Counted from the stretch's first letter, positions 7,945 to 15,980 are shown. The stretch: 31,998 nt of DNA from Actinomycetota bacterium (GCA_005884155.1 VAXD01000060.1:511-32508); one strand, 5' to 3'. Notes: generated by a model not told the origin, from the sequence alone. A program made the numbers and translations.

Positions 7945-7999
7945 TAGCCTCTGCCTTTCGGAATTGGGCGTTGTTCTCCTCCTCCGCCCGCCCAGGGCA

Positions 8000-8019
8000 T
8001 TCGGGCCATGTTCGGGCCA
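8000..8019. promoter_or_regulatory. Two direct 9-base repeats in a divergent promoter region
   Basis: TTCGGGCCA occurs at 8000-8008 and again at 8011-8019, an 11-base period, or about one helical turn. The pair lies in the 124-base gap between the sigma/LuxR-type gene (start 7944, minus) and tRNA-Ala (8069, plus). Tandem half-sites on one DNA face are typical of dimeric regulators, and the adjacent LuxR-type protein is a natural candidate. This is an inference from spacing only. Confidence 0.3.
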
Positions 8020-8029
8020 CATCGCCAGG

Positions 8030-8059
8030 CTGCCCCTCGCCCGGCTTTGGCTTTAACAT
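8030..8059 (+). promoter_or_regulatory. Putative tRNA-Ala promoter
   Basis: TAACAT at 8054-8059 fits the actinobacterial -10 form TAnnnT and lies 9 bases before the mature tRNA 5' end, so transcription would start only a few bases ahead of the tRNA. A weak -35-like CTGCCC sits at 8030-8035 with an 18-base spacer. The -10 is the stronger part of the call. Confidence 0.4.
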
Positions 8060-8068
8060 GCGGGTAAC

Positions 8069-8141
8069 GGGGCGTTAGCTCAGCTGGGAGAGCGCCGGCT
8101 TTGCAAGCCGGAGGTCACCGGTTCGATCCCGGTACGCTCCA
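8069..8141 (+). tRNA. tRNA-Ala (anticodon TGC)
   Basis: This 73-base sequence folds into a standard cloverleaf. The acceptor arms GGGGCGT (8069-8075) and ACGCTCC (8134-8140) pair with one G-U. The D arm holds TAGCTCAGCTGGGAGAGC, and the anticodon stem CCGGC/GCCGG (8095-8099 and 8107-8111) encloses a loop with TGC at 8102-8104. The T arm contains GGTTCGATCCC. The discriminator base is A, and no CCA is encoded. UGC is the usual alanine anticodon and reads GCN codons. Confidence 0.97.
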
Positions 8142-8181
8142 CTTTCCGCGTCGCCCGCTTCGCTTTCCGCTCGCTCGGCAA

Positions 8182-8204
8182 GCGAACCGGCTTTGCCGGT
8201 TCGC
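8182..8204. terminator. Perfect 10-bp hairpin downstream of tRNA-Ala
   Basis: GCGAACCGGC (8182-8191) and GCCGGTTCGC (8195-8204) are exact inverted copies around a TTT loop, 40 bases past the tRNA. No T-run follows, so it may be a factor-assisted terminator or a structure protecting the tRNA transcript's 3' side rather than a classical intrinsic terminator. The surrounding 8142-8298 contains no gene I can support. Confidence 0.45.
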
Positions 8205-8298
8205 GCTGGTGCTAACGGCCGGCCGTTGCGGCCGCGCCCGACAGGTCGGTCGCGGCGGCACAAAGACCCGCGCCGTTAACGCCCTTAAGCTGTGACGG

Positions 8299-8589
8299 AT
8301 GCCTTCCCGCCTCAAGAGAGCTCACAAGACGCACGCGCTTGCTCAGCGCGCAGGTGAGCCTTACCAGCATCCTTCGCAGGGCCAGCCTGCCGGTGGTCGG
8401 GGCGGTGGGAGCGACGTCTCGGCGCTCTACGCACAGCTCTGCGAACGGGTGCCGGACGCGGGTCGGCGGGTCGCACTGCTCGGCGTGTCCGCGAAGCTCG
8501 AGGCTGCCTGGCAGCAGGGCTCGGGGCTTCCCGCGTTGCGGGCGCACCGACGGGCGCTGGAACGGGCCCTCGCGTCAGTCCGCGCCTAG
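8299..8589 (+). CDS. Small hypothetical protein (96 aa)
   Basis: A 96-residue frame from ATG 8299. The first 38 residues are basic and low in complexity (Arg, His, Gly, Gln). The rest looks like a compact helical domain (VSALYAQLCERVPDAGRRVALLG, then LRAHRRALERALASVRA). No family is recognised. No clear ribosome-binding site precedes the ATG. The end overlaps the end of the convergent MmcQ/YjbR gene by 15 bases, which is acceptable for converging genes. The helical C-terminal part supports coding; the opposite strand is also open here, so confidence is moderate. Confidence 0.45.
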   Translation: MPSRLKRAHKTHALAQRAGEPYQHPSQGQPAGGRGGGSDVSALYAQLCERVPDAGRRVALLGVSAKLEAAWQQGSGLPALRAHRRALERALASVRA

Positions 8590-8895
8590 CGGTCGGCCCG
8601 CCTTGACCTCCCACGCGTCTTCCAACAGACCTTTGAGCAGGCTCGCATGCGCCTGGCCGAGGTCGACGCGCACGGCCGCCAGGCGTTTGCCCCAGTAGAT
8701 CTCCTCGCACGCCTCCGGATTGGCTTCCACTGCCGTGAGGATGCCGCCCTCGTCGAGCATCACGTTCATGTGCTCGACGTCCCAGAGCGTTGCGAAGATC
8801 TTGCCGCCGACGCGGAACGACGGACGGCCGTGATGGTCCTGCTCGACGGCGCCCGGCAGCGCGAGGGCCAGCTGTCTGGCCTGGTCGGGGGTCAC
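8575..8895 (-). CDS. MmcQ/YjbR family protein
   Basis: A 106-residue protein matching the MmcQ/YjbR fold in order: the opening LALALPGAVEQDHHGRPSFRVGGKIFATL, a central strand region (MNVMLDEGG), then EIYWGKRLAAVRVDLG and the C-terminal helix LLEDAWEVKAG. The family has a cyclic-AMP-response-element/CyaY-like fold and is often called DNA-binding, but its role is not settled. The start is a GTG at 8895. The start of the divergent transglycosylase is only four bases away, so the two promoters must overlap the coding starts or one start is misplaced. Confidence 0.85.
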   Translation of the reverse strand: MTPDQARQLALALPGAVEQDHHGRPSFRVGGKIFATLWDVEHMNVMLDEGGILTAVEANPEACEEIYWGKRLAAVRVDLGQAHASLLKGLLEDAWEVKAGRPLGAD

Positions 8896-8899
8896 GTGC

Positions 8900-9724
8900 G
8901 TGATTGTCCCCGCTAGCGTTCAAATCGTGTTCGCAGCGCTTCTCGCCACGGCCGCGCTGGCGGCCGGCGCGCCACCGCCGCCGGGAGCTCCCATTCCCCG
9001 CGATCCTGCGGCGCTCGCGGCGCGGATGGAGGCGACGACGCGCGACCTCGACGCAGCGATCGACCGCTGGAACACGGGCGAATCCGCGAGACCGCCGATG
9101 GACGTCACGCTCTACGCGCTCTGTCAGCAGCGGATCCTGATCCTGCTCACCGAGAGGCGCTCCCTCTCGGGCGCCGTCCTCGCACGCCTGCCGCGGCAGG
9201 AGGCGACGCCGCTGCGGAGCGAGCTCGCGGCCCGTCGCGAGCTCGGGCGACTTTCGCAGCCCCGGCCGCTGAGCGCCTTCCGGACAGGGCCTGCGGCGCC
9301 TGCGGCCGAGTTGCTCGGGTACTACCGGGCCGCCGAGCGGCGGTTCGGTGTCGCCTGGAACGTCCTCGCCGCGGTCAACTTCGTCGAGTCTGCGTTCAAC
9401 AAGCTCCGCAACGCGAGCTCCGCGGGTGCCCAGGGCCCGATGCAGTTCGTCGCTGCGACCTGGCGCGCCTACGGGCTTGGCGGAAACGTCCATGACCCGC
9501 ACGACGCGATCCTCGGCGCGGCGAACTACCTCCACGCGAACGGCGCGCCTCACAAGTATCCGCGGGCGCTCTTCCGCTACAACCCCTCGCAGTTCTACGT
9601 CGACGCGGTGTTGCGCTACGCGCGGCTGATCCGCTCGGACCCACGCGCGTTCTACGTCCTCTACAGCCGGCAGGTCTTCGTGCGGACGCCGCGCGGGCTC
9701 GTGCGCCTCACCGGGCCGCGCTAG
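8900..9724 (+). CDS. Secreted lytic transglycosylase (SLT domain)
   Basis: A 274-residue exported protein. The N-terminus (about 1-23) is a hydrophobic, Ala-rich signal-like segment followed by a Pro-rich linker. Residues 38-125 look helical. The C-terminal lysozyme-like domain begins at about 138; the catalytic glutamate is Glu163 in NFVESAFN, followed by the family block GAQGPMQF (176-183), AANYL and YNPSQFYVD. The enzyme would cleave peptidoglycan between MurNAc and GlcNAc, giving anhydro ends during wall growth or remodelling. The GTG at 8900 leaves no positive charge ahead of the signal, and GTG 8928 is an alternative start, so the N-terminus is uncertain. Its stop overlaps that of the convergent GNAT gene by three bases. 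Confidence 0.88.
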   Translation: MIVPASVQIVFAALLATAALAAGAPPPPGAPIPRDPAALAARMEATTRDLDAAIDRWNTGESARPPMDVTLYALCQQRILILLTERRSLSGAVLARLPRQEATPLRSELAARRELGRLSQPRPLSAFRTGPAAPAAELLGYYRAAERRFGVAWNVLAAVNFVESAFNKLRNASSAGAQGPMQFVAATWRAYGLGGNVHDPHDAILGAANYLHANGAPHKYPRALFRYNPSQFYVDAVLRYARLIRSDPRAFYVLYSRQVFVRTPRGLVRLTGPR

Positions 9725-10179
9725 ACCCGGAACTCGCACCCGGCGATCGTCTCGCCCGGCCGGCGGTCGCGGGGCGTTAGGTCGAGTTGCACGCGCGTGT
9801 AGGCGAGCACGTCGAGCCCGACGGAGTTGAAGAAGGCGAGCGCGTCCGCGTTTCGCCCGGCCGGCTGGGCGTAGACCTGCGTCACGCCTTCCGCGCGCGC
9901 TTCGCTGACGACGCGGTCGATCAAGGCGCGGCCCACGCCCCGGCCACGCTGACCGCGAGCGATCACGATCGGCTCGACCTCGACGCTGTGCGGGTGCCGG
10001 AGCATCCCGGCGTAGCCGACGACGCGGCCTTCGTCCTCGGCCACGAGCAGACGACCTTCGACCTGGAACGCGCCCCGGATCTCCGCGTCCGGATAGAGCC
10101 CACGGTGCACCTCGACGAGCTCCTCGAAGAGCGCCCGGCAGGCGGGCTCGTCTTCCGCGCGGTACTCGCGGACGATCAC
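9721..10179 (-). CDS. GNAT-family N-acetyltransferase
   Basis: A 152-residue protein starting at GTG 10179, which overlaps the TAG of the upstream aminotransferase by one base. It opens with the typical GNAT strand IVREYRAEDEPACRALFEEL. The acetyl-CoA loop motif A is VIARGQRGRGVGRALIDRVV (Q/R-x-x-G-x-G/A pattern, about residues 80-99). The later VTQVYAQPAGRNADALAFFNSVGLDVL carries the usual Asn-x-x-Ala-x-x-Phe-Tyr/Phe motif B region. The acyl acceptor cannot be deduced. Coupling to a PLP enzyme suggests a small amine or amino-acid substrate, but that is inference. Confidence 0.88.
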   Translation of the reverse strand: MIVREYRAEDEPACRALFEELVEVHRGLYPDAEIRGAFQVEGRLLVAEDEGRVVGYAGMLRHPHSVEVEPIVIARGQRGRGVGRALIDRVVSEARAEGVTQVYAQPAGRNADALAFFNSVGLDVLAYTRVQLDLTPRDRRPGETIAGCEFRV

Positions 10180-11564
10180 TAAGCGGTCAGGTCGGCAGCC
10201 AGCTCGTCGAACGCGGCGACGAAGGCGTCGCAGTCCTCCTCGGAGTGGGCGACGGTCAGCGTCCACTCCTCCTCGCGGCCAGGCGTCATGTAGATGCGGC
10301 GGTTCATGTTGTACAGCCACGCGAGATCGGCCAGCGCGCCGTCCTGGTTCACCTTGAACGACTCGTAGTCGACGACCGGCTCCGGCGAGAACGTGACGCA
10401 GCCCTTCGCGCCCAGGCCCACTGCGTAGCCGGGCAGGCTGTGCCGGTCGATCACGTCCTGACAGCCCCTCAGGAGCCGGTCCTCGCGCGCCTCGATCAGC
10501 TCGTAAGCCTCCGGCGTCAGCACCTCGCTCAGGCTGGCCCGTGCGGCCGCCATTGCGAGCGGGTTCCCGTTGAACGTACCGACCTGGTAGACCTCGCCCT
10601 TCTCGACGGTCTCGAACGCCTCGTCGGTGCCCCCGATCGCGCCGGTCGCGAGCCCGCCGCCAAGCGCCTTTGCGAGAGTGACGATGTCCGGCGTGACTCC
10701 GAACCGCTCGGTCGCGCCGCCGGCCGCGATGCAGAGCCCGGTCTTGACCTCGTCGAAGATGAGCAGCACTCCGAGCCGCTTGGTCAGCTCACGCACGGCC
10801 TCGAGGTAGCCCGGCTCGGGAAGGATCACTCCTAGGTTCATCATCGCCGGCTCCATCAGCACGCAAGCAGGCGGCCGACCTTCCTCGAACAGCCGCTCGA
10901 TCCGGCGCTCCATGGCGTCCGCGTCATTGAACGGGACAGCAACCGTCAGGTCGGCGACCGCTTCCGGAATCCCACCGCCGTACCGGAGCGAGACGTAGTT
11001 CTCGCGGTCGCCGATCTGCTCGTACGGAACGCCGATCGAGACCATCACGTAGTCGTGGTGACCGTGGTAGGAGCCGAAAATCTTGATGATCGTGTCGCGA
11101 CCGGTCTGCGCGCGGGCGATGCGGATCGCGTCCATCGTCGCCTCCGTGCCGGAGTTGACAAAGCGCCAGCGCGGAAGGCCGAAGCGGCGCTGTAGCTCCT
11201 CGGCGACGAAGACGGCGTCCTCGGTCGGCGCCGCGAAGTGGGTTCCGAGCTCGAGCCGCCGCTCGACCGCCCGCGTGATCGCCGGGTGCGCGTGGCCCTG
11301 CGGCATCGAGCCGAAGGCGTTGTGGAAGTCGATGCGCTCGACGCCGTCGACGTCCCAGACTCTGGAGCCCTTGCCGCGCTCGAGGTAGATCGGCCACGGC
11401 TGCCGCTCCTGGTACGCGGAGGCGACGCCGCCTGCCAGCGCCTGCCGCGCCCGCTCGAACATCGCGCTGGAGCCGGGCGTGGACTCGTCTAGCCGGCGCT
11501 GCTCGCGTTCGGTCAGCTCCGCGATCCTGGCGCGGTCGAGCTCGGCGGTCGCTCGGATGCTCAT
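10179..11564 (-). CDS. Class III PLP aminotransferase, glutamate-1-semialdehyde aminomutase-like
   Basis: A complete 461-residue fold-type I PLP enzyme. Visible motifs are NSGTEATMDAIRIAR (137-151, phosphate side), GSYHGHHD (164-171), IFDEVKTG (269-276, with Asp271 for the pyridine nitrogen) and the Schiff-base lysine in LAKALGGG (Lys299). The sequence is closest in style to glutamate-1-semialdehyde 2,1-aminomutase and related aminotransferases. It is longer than HemL (about 430), and no heme genes are nearby, so a role in amine or beta-amino-acid metabolism is as likely as tetrapyrrole synthesis. A short inverted repeat (AGGCG/CGCCT, 11565-11580) immediately precedes the ATG. Confidence 0.85.
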   Translation of the reverse strand: MSIRATAELDRARIAELTEREQRRLDESTPGSSAMFERARQALAGGVASAYQERQPWPIYLERGKGSRVWDVDGVERIDFHNAFGSMPQGHAHPAITRAVERRLELGTHFAAPTEDAVFVAEELQRRFGLPRWRFVNSGTEATMDAIRIARAQTGRDTIIKIFGSYHGHHDYVMVSIGVPYEQIGDRENYVSLRYGGGIPEAVADLTVAVPFNDADAMERRIERLFEEGRPPACVLMEPAMMNLGVILPEPGYLEAVRELTKRLGVLLIFDEVKTGLCIAAGGATERFGVTPDIVTLAKALGGGLATGAIGGTDEAFETVEKGEVYQVGTFNGNPLAMAAARASLSEVLTPEAYELIEAREDRLLRGCQDVIDRHSLPGYAVGLGAKGCVTFSPEPVVDYESFKVNQDGALADLAWLYNMNRRIYMTPGREEEWTLTVAHSEEDCDAFVAAFDELAADLTA

Positions 11565-11616
11565 AGGCGCATTCTCGCCTTTCGGGCGGTCGTGGTGCGG
11601 CCGGCGCGAAGCCGAG

Positions 11617-11739
11617 CTAGGTCGTGAAGCGCGGACGCGCCGGGACCGGCCGGCGGTACTCGAAGACGCGCCAGACGCGGCGGAGCTCCGCCTTCGCCGT
11701 GCGCCGCGGCTGCGGCTTGCTGGTCGAGCGCTGCTTCAC
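11617..11739 (-). CDS. Short basic peptide (40 aa) coupled to the Fn3-like protein
   Basis: A GTG at 11739 overlaps the TGA of the long secreted protein by four bases and opens a 40-residue frame ending at TAG 11617-11619. The product starts VKQRSTSKPQPRRTAKAELR and contains about a quarter Arg/Lys. Nearly every third codon base is G or C, as in real genes of this window. No family is recognised and no export signal is seen. The coding-type base use and exact coupling argue for a real gene, but the length is short and the next gene begins 50 bases on. Confidence 0.42.
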   Translation of the reverse strand: MKQRSTSKPQPRRTAKAELRRVWRVFEYRRPVPARPRFTT

Positions 11740-14621
11740 TTGATCTTGAGCGTCGCGTAGGCGGCCTGGAAGCCGGGCTTCGTCGCGCGGAAGGTCAGCT
11801 TTCCCCGCTTGCGCGGCTTGAGCTTGAACGTCGCGACGCCCTTGTTGTTCGTCCGGACGCGGTGAGCCTTGATGCCCGGGCCGGTCACGAGCACGAGCGC
11901 ACGGTAGAGGTGCTTGCCCTTCGCGTCGACGACCGTCGCCGTCACGCGGCTCACGTGCCTGAGACGGACGATGCCGAACACGCTCAGGCGGAGCTTTGGC
12001 AGCAGGCGAATCACCTGCATCGGGCTCCAGTCACCCTGGTTGCGATCCTCGTCGACTCCCGCGACGCGCCAGTAGAGCGTGCCGCCCAGCGTGTAGCCGT
12101 ATGACGTCATCGTCGGCGCGAAGCTGGTGTTGTCGGTCGTCACCGACTCGACCGTGCTGGCGAAGTCGGGCGTGGAGCTGATCTGAACCTTGTACGTCTT
12201 GACGCCGATCTTGGGATCCCAGGCGAGCAGGACGTGGTCGGCCGTCGCGTCGGTTCGCGCGTTCGCCGGCTGGCTGATCGTGCGCGTGAACGACTGCATC
12301 GCGGAATAGGGCCCTGGTGTATCGCTCGAGGTCGAGGTCGGGAACTCCGCGCGGACCTGCCAGTGCCAGATGCCGGTGCCGGTCATCTTGATAAAGGAGA
12401 TCAGCGGCGAGCGCACGGAGAAGCTCCTTGACTGTCCGTTCGGCTGGTAGACGACGACGTCGTAGGAAGATGCGCCCTGGATGGGAGACCATGTCCAGAC
12501 CGGGAGCATGTCGCCCGACGTCGGGTTCGACGCGCTCGGGACCGGCGACGGCAGCGTCTTCTCGAACGTCCCGGTCGCCGACCAGGTGAGGCCGTTGAGA
12601 ATCTCGTCGTCGGCCCGGACGCGCCAGTAGAGGACGGTGTCGGCCGGGTAAGTGGAGTTGCTCGAGTACGAGGTCGAGTCGACGGCCACGTTGTCGAGCG
12701 GGTTGCTGAACGTCGGGTCAGATGCGACCTGGAACCGATAGCGGCGCGCGCCCTCGGCCTGCGACCAGCGGAACGAGGGCTGGTCGGAGAAGGTCTGGCC
12801 CGCGGATGGATAGAGCAGGTTCGGAGGGATCGACTGCTTTTGGAAATCTGCCTCGTTCGCGAGCAGCGGGTTCCCAACGGCGTTGTTGCCGTTGTAGTTC
12901 GGCGACGGCAGCACCGCCCAGTAGTAGGAGGTCGACTCGTCGGTGTAGGCGCGCATCCCTAGCCCGGTGCGCGGCGCGTACGCCGGGACGTGGGTGAAGC
13001 CGTAGTCGACGATCGAGGTGAAGTTCGCGTCCTTCGACACGATCACGAAGTAGCTCAGCGCGCCGGAGATCGCCTTCCAGGTGAAGTACGGCGTGCGCGT
13101 CATGTTCGCCGTCCGCGCCGGCGTCACGTAGTCGGGAGAGCACGGGTAGCCGGAGCAACCCGCCGACTCGGCCGCCGGGTAGCCCGTGAATTCGAACGCC
13201 GTGCCGCGCCCGGTGCCGTCGTCGAGGTACGTCCAGTCGCCGTAGACGTCGTTGTTCGCGGTATCCCGGTCGGTTCGCGCGTGCACCCGCGCGCAGTACG
13301 TGCCGGCGGCGAGGTTGATGAGCTCGTTCGCGACGGTGAGATTGTCTGGGTAGGGCTGAACGAAGTTCCAGCCGTCCCCGAGCGGCGTCCAGGCGTTCAC
13401 GGCGGTGAACACGTCCCAGTGGTGGTCGCTCGGCAGCGCCGACCAGTTGCAGTTACCGAGCTCATACGGGGCGACGTCGACCTCGTAGCTCGACGCGCCA
13501 TGGACCGGGTTCCACGTGAGGACCGGGACATGCGTCTGGTAGCCCGCCGTGCCAGTGTCCTGGTCGACACCCGGGTCGTTGAGGTTGTCGCGCATGTGCA
13601 GATTCTTGACGCTCGGCGCCGTGACGGGCGGAACGTTGTCGAACGTCTTCTGGAAGACCGGGCCGACATTCCAGACGCCCGCGTTCCCATCCGGGTCGAT
13701 CGCGCGCACGCGCCAGTGGTACGTGTCGTTCTTGAAGACCTTCGTCGGCGATAGCGACGTGGCGATCGTCGTGCCACTGCAGCAGACCTTCGAGCCGGCC
13801 GCGAAGTCCGCGGACGGGTTCACCTCGACTTCGTACTTCGCCGCGCCGGGGATGGCGTTCCAAGAGAATTTCGGGTCGTAGACCTCTGGGGCCGAGTCCT
13901 GGTCCGCAACGGTCGGCGTGGTGACCGAGGGCCAGACCCAGCTGAAGCTCGTGACGGGCGTGGCGACGCCGCGGTTGCCCTCCGCGTCCACGGGGATCAC
14001 GCCCCAGTAGTAGAGGCCGGGCGCGAGCGGGGCGGCGATGGCCGCGGACGTGGCGGCGACATTCGGCGGGCCGTTCGGGTCATCCTGGTTGGAGTACTTG
14101 AAAACGATCGAGGAGAGCGTCGGGTCGGAGGCGACGGGCACGAGGTATTGGGCAGCGCCCGCGATCCCGGACCACTTGAGCACGACGGGGTTCGCCGGGA
14201 ACGTCAGCGACTGGCCGTCACCCGGCGTCTGCTTCGCCGGCTGCAGGTCCCATTGCTTCGTGAACGACCACACTGCGCTCCAGGCCGACACCGAGCCGTC
14301 GACGCCGACCGCGCGCACACGCCAGTAGTAGGTCCCGTTCGGGATCGTCTGCTGCAACGTCCCGCGCGTGTTCTTGGTGAAGAAGTCATCCTTGCCGCCG
14401 CCGAGGACGCCGGAGTTCATCCCCGGGTCGGCGGCGATCTGGAACTCGTACTTGTCGGCGTTGGGGACAGGCGTCCACGCGAAGGCCGGGAGAAACTCGG
14501 CCGTTGTGCCGGCGGCCGGCGCGATCTGCGTCGGGTGGTTGACGGCAGCGCGGGCAGGCCCTGCCGTGAAGAAGGTGATGGCGAGGAAAGCGGCTGCGAG
14601 AAGTCGGCGGTCTGTGTTCAT
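11736..14621 (-). CDS. Large secreted protein with eight Fn3-like modules
   Basis: A 961-residue protein from ATG 14621, chosen because it puts a clean signal peptide (residues 1-25, ending AGPARA) first; the open frame extends further upstream but that part looks non-coding. About eight modules of roughly 100 residues follow. Each has W-x4-Gly-Ala-x-x-Tyr near its start (WNAIPGAAKYEVEV, WKAISGALSYFVIV, WSPIQGASSYDVVV) and a YYWRVRA strand with a trailing SAWS-type turn, the pattern of fibronectin-III-like beta sandwiches. The last 85 residues are a different Lys/Arg-rich beta domain of Ig or carboxypeptidase-regulatory type (NNKGVATFKLKPRKRGKLTF). No catalytic domain, sortase signal or C-terminal anchor is visible, so a cell-surface or matrix role is inferred. 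Confidence 0.85.
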   Translation of the reverse strand: MNTDRRLLAAAFLAITFFTAGPARAAVNHPTQIAPAAGTTAEFLPAFAWTPVPNADKYEFQIAADPGMNSGVLGGGKDDFFTKNTRGTLQQTIPNGTYYWRVRAVGVDGSVSAWSAVWSFTKQWDLQPAKQTPGDGQSLTFPANPVVLKWSGIAGAAQYLVPVASDPTLSSIVFKYSNQDDPNGPPNVAATSAAIAAPLAPGLYYWGVIPVDAEGNRGVATPVTSFSWVWPSVTTPTVADQDSAPEVYDPKFSWNAIPGAAKYEVEVNPSADFAAGSKVCCSGTTIATSLSPTKVFKNDTYHWRVRAIDPDGNAGVWNVGPVFQKTFDNVPPVTAPSVKNLHMRDNLNDPGVDQDTGTAGYQTHVPVLTWNPVHGASSYEVDVAPYELGNCNWSALPSDHHWDVFTAVNAWTPLGDGWNFVQPYPDNLTVANELINLAAGTYCARVHARTDRDTANNDVYGDWTYLDDGTGRGTAFEFTGYPAAESAGCSGYPCSPDYVTPARTANMTRTPYFTWKAISGALSYFVIVSKDANFTSIVDYGFTHVPAYAPRTGLGMRAYTDESTSYYWAVLPSPNYNGNNAVGNPLLANEADFQKQSIPPNLLYPSAGQTFSDQPSFRWSQAEGARRYRFQVASDPTFSNPLDNVAVDSTSYSSNSTYPADTVLYWRVRADDEILNGLTWSATGTFEKTLPSPVPSASNPTSGDMLPVWTWSPIQGASSYDVVVYQPNGQSRSFSVRSPLISFIKMTGTGIWHWQVRAEFPTSTSSDTPGPYSAMQSFTRTISQPANARTDATADHVLLAWDPKIGVKTYKVQISSTPDFASTVESVTTDNTSFAPTMTSYGYTLGGTLYWRVAGVDEDRNQGDWSPMQVIRLLPKLRLSVFGIVRLRHVSRVTATVVDAKGKHLYRALVLVTGPGIKAHRVRTNNKGVATFKLKPRKRGKLTFRATKPGFQAAYATLKIK

Positions 14622-14700
14622 CAAGTGTGTGATCGAGGCCCTGCCGCCGGGTCTCGGGGTCACGTGCGGCTTGCAAGTCACATCGGGACAAGGTGGAACC

Positions 14701-14721
14701 CTCCCATCCCTCGGATGGGGG
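14701..14721 (-). terminator. Hairpin after the FAD oxidase gene
   Basis: CCCATCC (14703-14709) and GGATGGG (14713-14719) pair around a 3-base loop, with one G-U and one G-C pair extending the stem to 14701-14721. The hairpin starts 3 bases past the TGA of the minus-strand oxidase gene and precedes the gap before the Fn3-like gene. There is no U-run. It likely marks the end of the polyamine operon. I saw no convincing promoter or riboswitch in the remaining 80 bases before 14621. Confidence 0.5.
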
Positions 14722-14724
14722 TAT

Positions 14725-15966
14725 TCAGCGAGTTCCGACGCGCATCCCGAGCAGGCGCGGCAGCGCGGCGCCTGCTCGTGCCGGGAGGGGCGGCGTGCGG
14801 CCTTGCTCCTCGGCTTCCTCGCACGCGAGGATCTGGCCGCCGAGCCAGCTCGGCCCCGCGCCGTGTCCCGAGTAGCCGGCGCCGTAGTGGATCCGCGTGC
14901 CGGCAACGGTGCCGAAGAAGGGCAAATGATCCGAGGAGACGTCGATCGGCCCGCCCCAGGCGTGAGTGACCTTTGCGCCGGTGAGGTCCGGCAACAGGTG
15001 GCGCAGGCCGTGCTCGGCCCGCGCGACGGTGGGCTCGTCGTGCGTGAAGCGGCGGTCGAGCCGGCCGCCGAAGCCGATCGGGCCCGACCCGCTGCCCATC
15101 AGGACGCGGCCGTCATTCGTTGTGCGGAAGTAGTGCAGGAACATGCGCCCGTCGAAGATCGCCTCGCCCCCGGTCCAGCCGATCTGCTCGAGCAGCTCCG
15201 GGACGGGCTCGGTCAGGACGACGTAGCTGCCGAAGACGGTCAGCCGGCGCTTGAGCGGCTGCCAGCCGGCCGCGGCGGCGTTCGTCGCGACGACCACGTC
15301 GCGCGCGCGCACGATGCCGTAATCGGTCTCGAGACGGCCGTCCTCGATCCGCGCCACGCGTGTGTGCTCGTGTAGCCGAACGGAGTCGAGCGCGGCCTTG
15401 CGGAGCGAGAGCGCCAGCCGGGCAGGCTGGATCGTCGCGCCGTCGCGAAGGAAGACGCCCCCGCGGAACGCCGGCGAGCGGACCCGCTCGGCCAGCTCGT
15501 TGCGTGAGAGCGGAACGGCCTCGTCGGTGACGCCGAGCGCCTGCGCCGCCTCGACCTCGTCGTTGACCGACCGGTCCTGCGCGGGCGCGGCCGAGACGCG
15601 CAGCATTCCGGCCTCGCGCAGCCAGACGTCCGCGTCGTTCGCCTCGCAGAAGGCACGCACGCCGCGGACGATCCCCTCGCCCGCCCGCGCGACCGCGAGC
15701 GCGCCCTCGTCGCCGAAACGCTCGCGGAGCCGTGGCAGGTGGCTCCAGTAGCCGTGCAGGAAGCCGCCGTTCCGGCCACTCGGGCCGCGTCCGCACTCGT
15801 CGGCATCGAGTACGACGACGTCGAGCGACGGGTCGCGCTCCTTCAGCGCGAGCGCGGTCCAGAGACCTGTGTAGCCGCCGCCGACGATCGCGACGTCGGC
15901 CTCAGTGTCGCCCTCGAGCGGCGCAGCCGGCTCCGCGCCGAGCCCGGCGGCGAGCGCTTCCTCCAA
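14725..15966 (-). CDS. FAD-dependent amine oxidoreductase (DAO family, PuuB-like)
   Basis: A flavoenzyme of about 413 residues. The FAD-binding Rossmann motif DVAIVGGGYTGLWTA covers residues 24-38, followed by GPSGRNGGFLHGYW (a DAO-family block seen in gamma-glutamylputrescine oxidases) and a C-terminal HYGAGYSGHGAGPSWLGG flavin-contact segment. Family members oxidise an amine carbon, producing an aldehyde, ammonia and H2O2. The context (polyamine transporter, aminotransferase, aldehyde dehydrogenase) points to putrescine or a derivative. No glutamate-putrescine ligase is present, so a strict Puu pathway is not shown. The start is unclear: TTG 15966 is the first standard codon, yet the family-like stretch HVWWLEEAL begins upstream, so a rare CTG at 15996, overlapping the aminotransferase gene, is possible. 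Confidence 0.82.
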   Translation of the reverse strand: MEEALAAGLGAEPAAPLEGDTEADVAIVGGGYTGLWTALALKERDPSLDVVVLDADECGRGPSGRNGGFLHGYWSHLPRLRERFGDEGALAVARAGEGIVRGVRAFCEANDADVWLREAGMLRVSAAPAQDRSVNDEVEAAQALGVTDEAVPLSRNELAERVRSPAFRGGVFLRDGATIQPARLALSLRKAALDSVRLHEHTRVARIEDGRLETDYGIVRARDVVVATNAAAAGWQPLKRRLTVFGSYVVLTEPVPELLEQIGWTGGEAIFDGRMFLHYFRTTNDGRVLMGSGSGPIGFGGRLDRRFTHDEPTVARAEHGLRHLLPDLTGAKVTHAWGGPIDVSSDHLPFFGTVAGTRIHYGAGYSGHGAGPSWLGGQILACEEAEEQGRTPPLPARAGAALPRLLGMRVGTR

Positions 15967-15980
15967 CCACCAAACGTGGC

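Noticed and set aside
8312..9739. 475-codon open frame on the minus strand
   Set aside because: It overlaps the lytic transglycosylase, whose catalytic motifs are clear, and the MmcQ/YjbR gene in another frame. Its product has no recognisable domain.
14622..14700. Possible riboswitch ahead of the Fn3-like gene
   Set aside because: The region has short pairings but I could not match it to any known riboswitch core; no claim is made.
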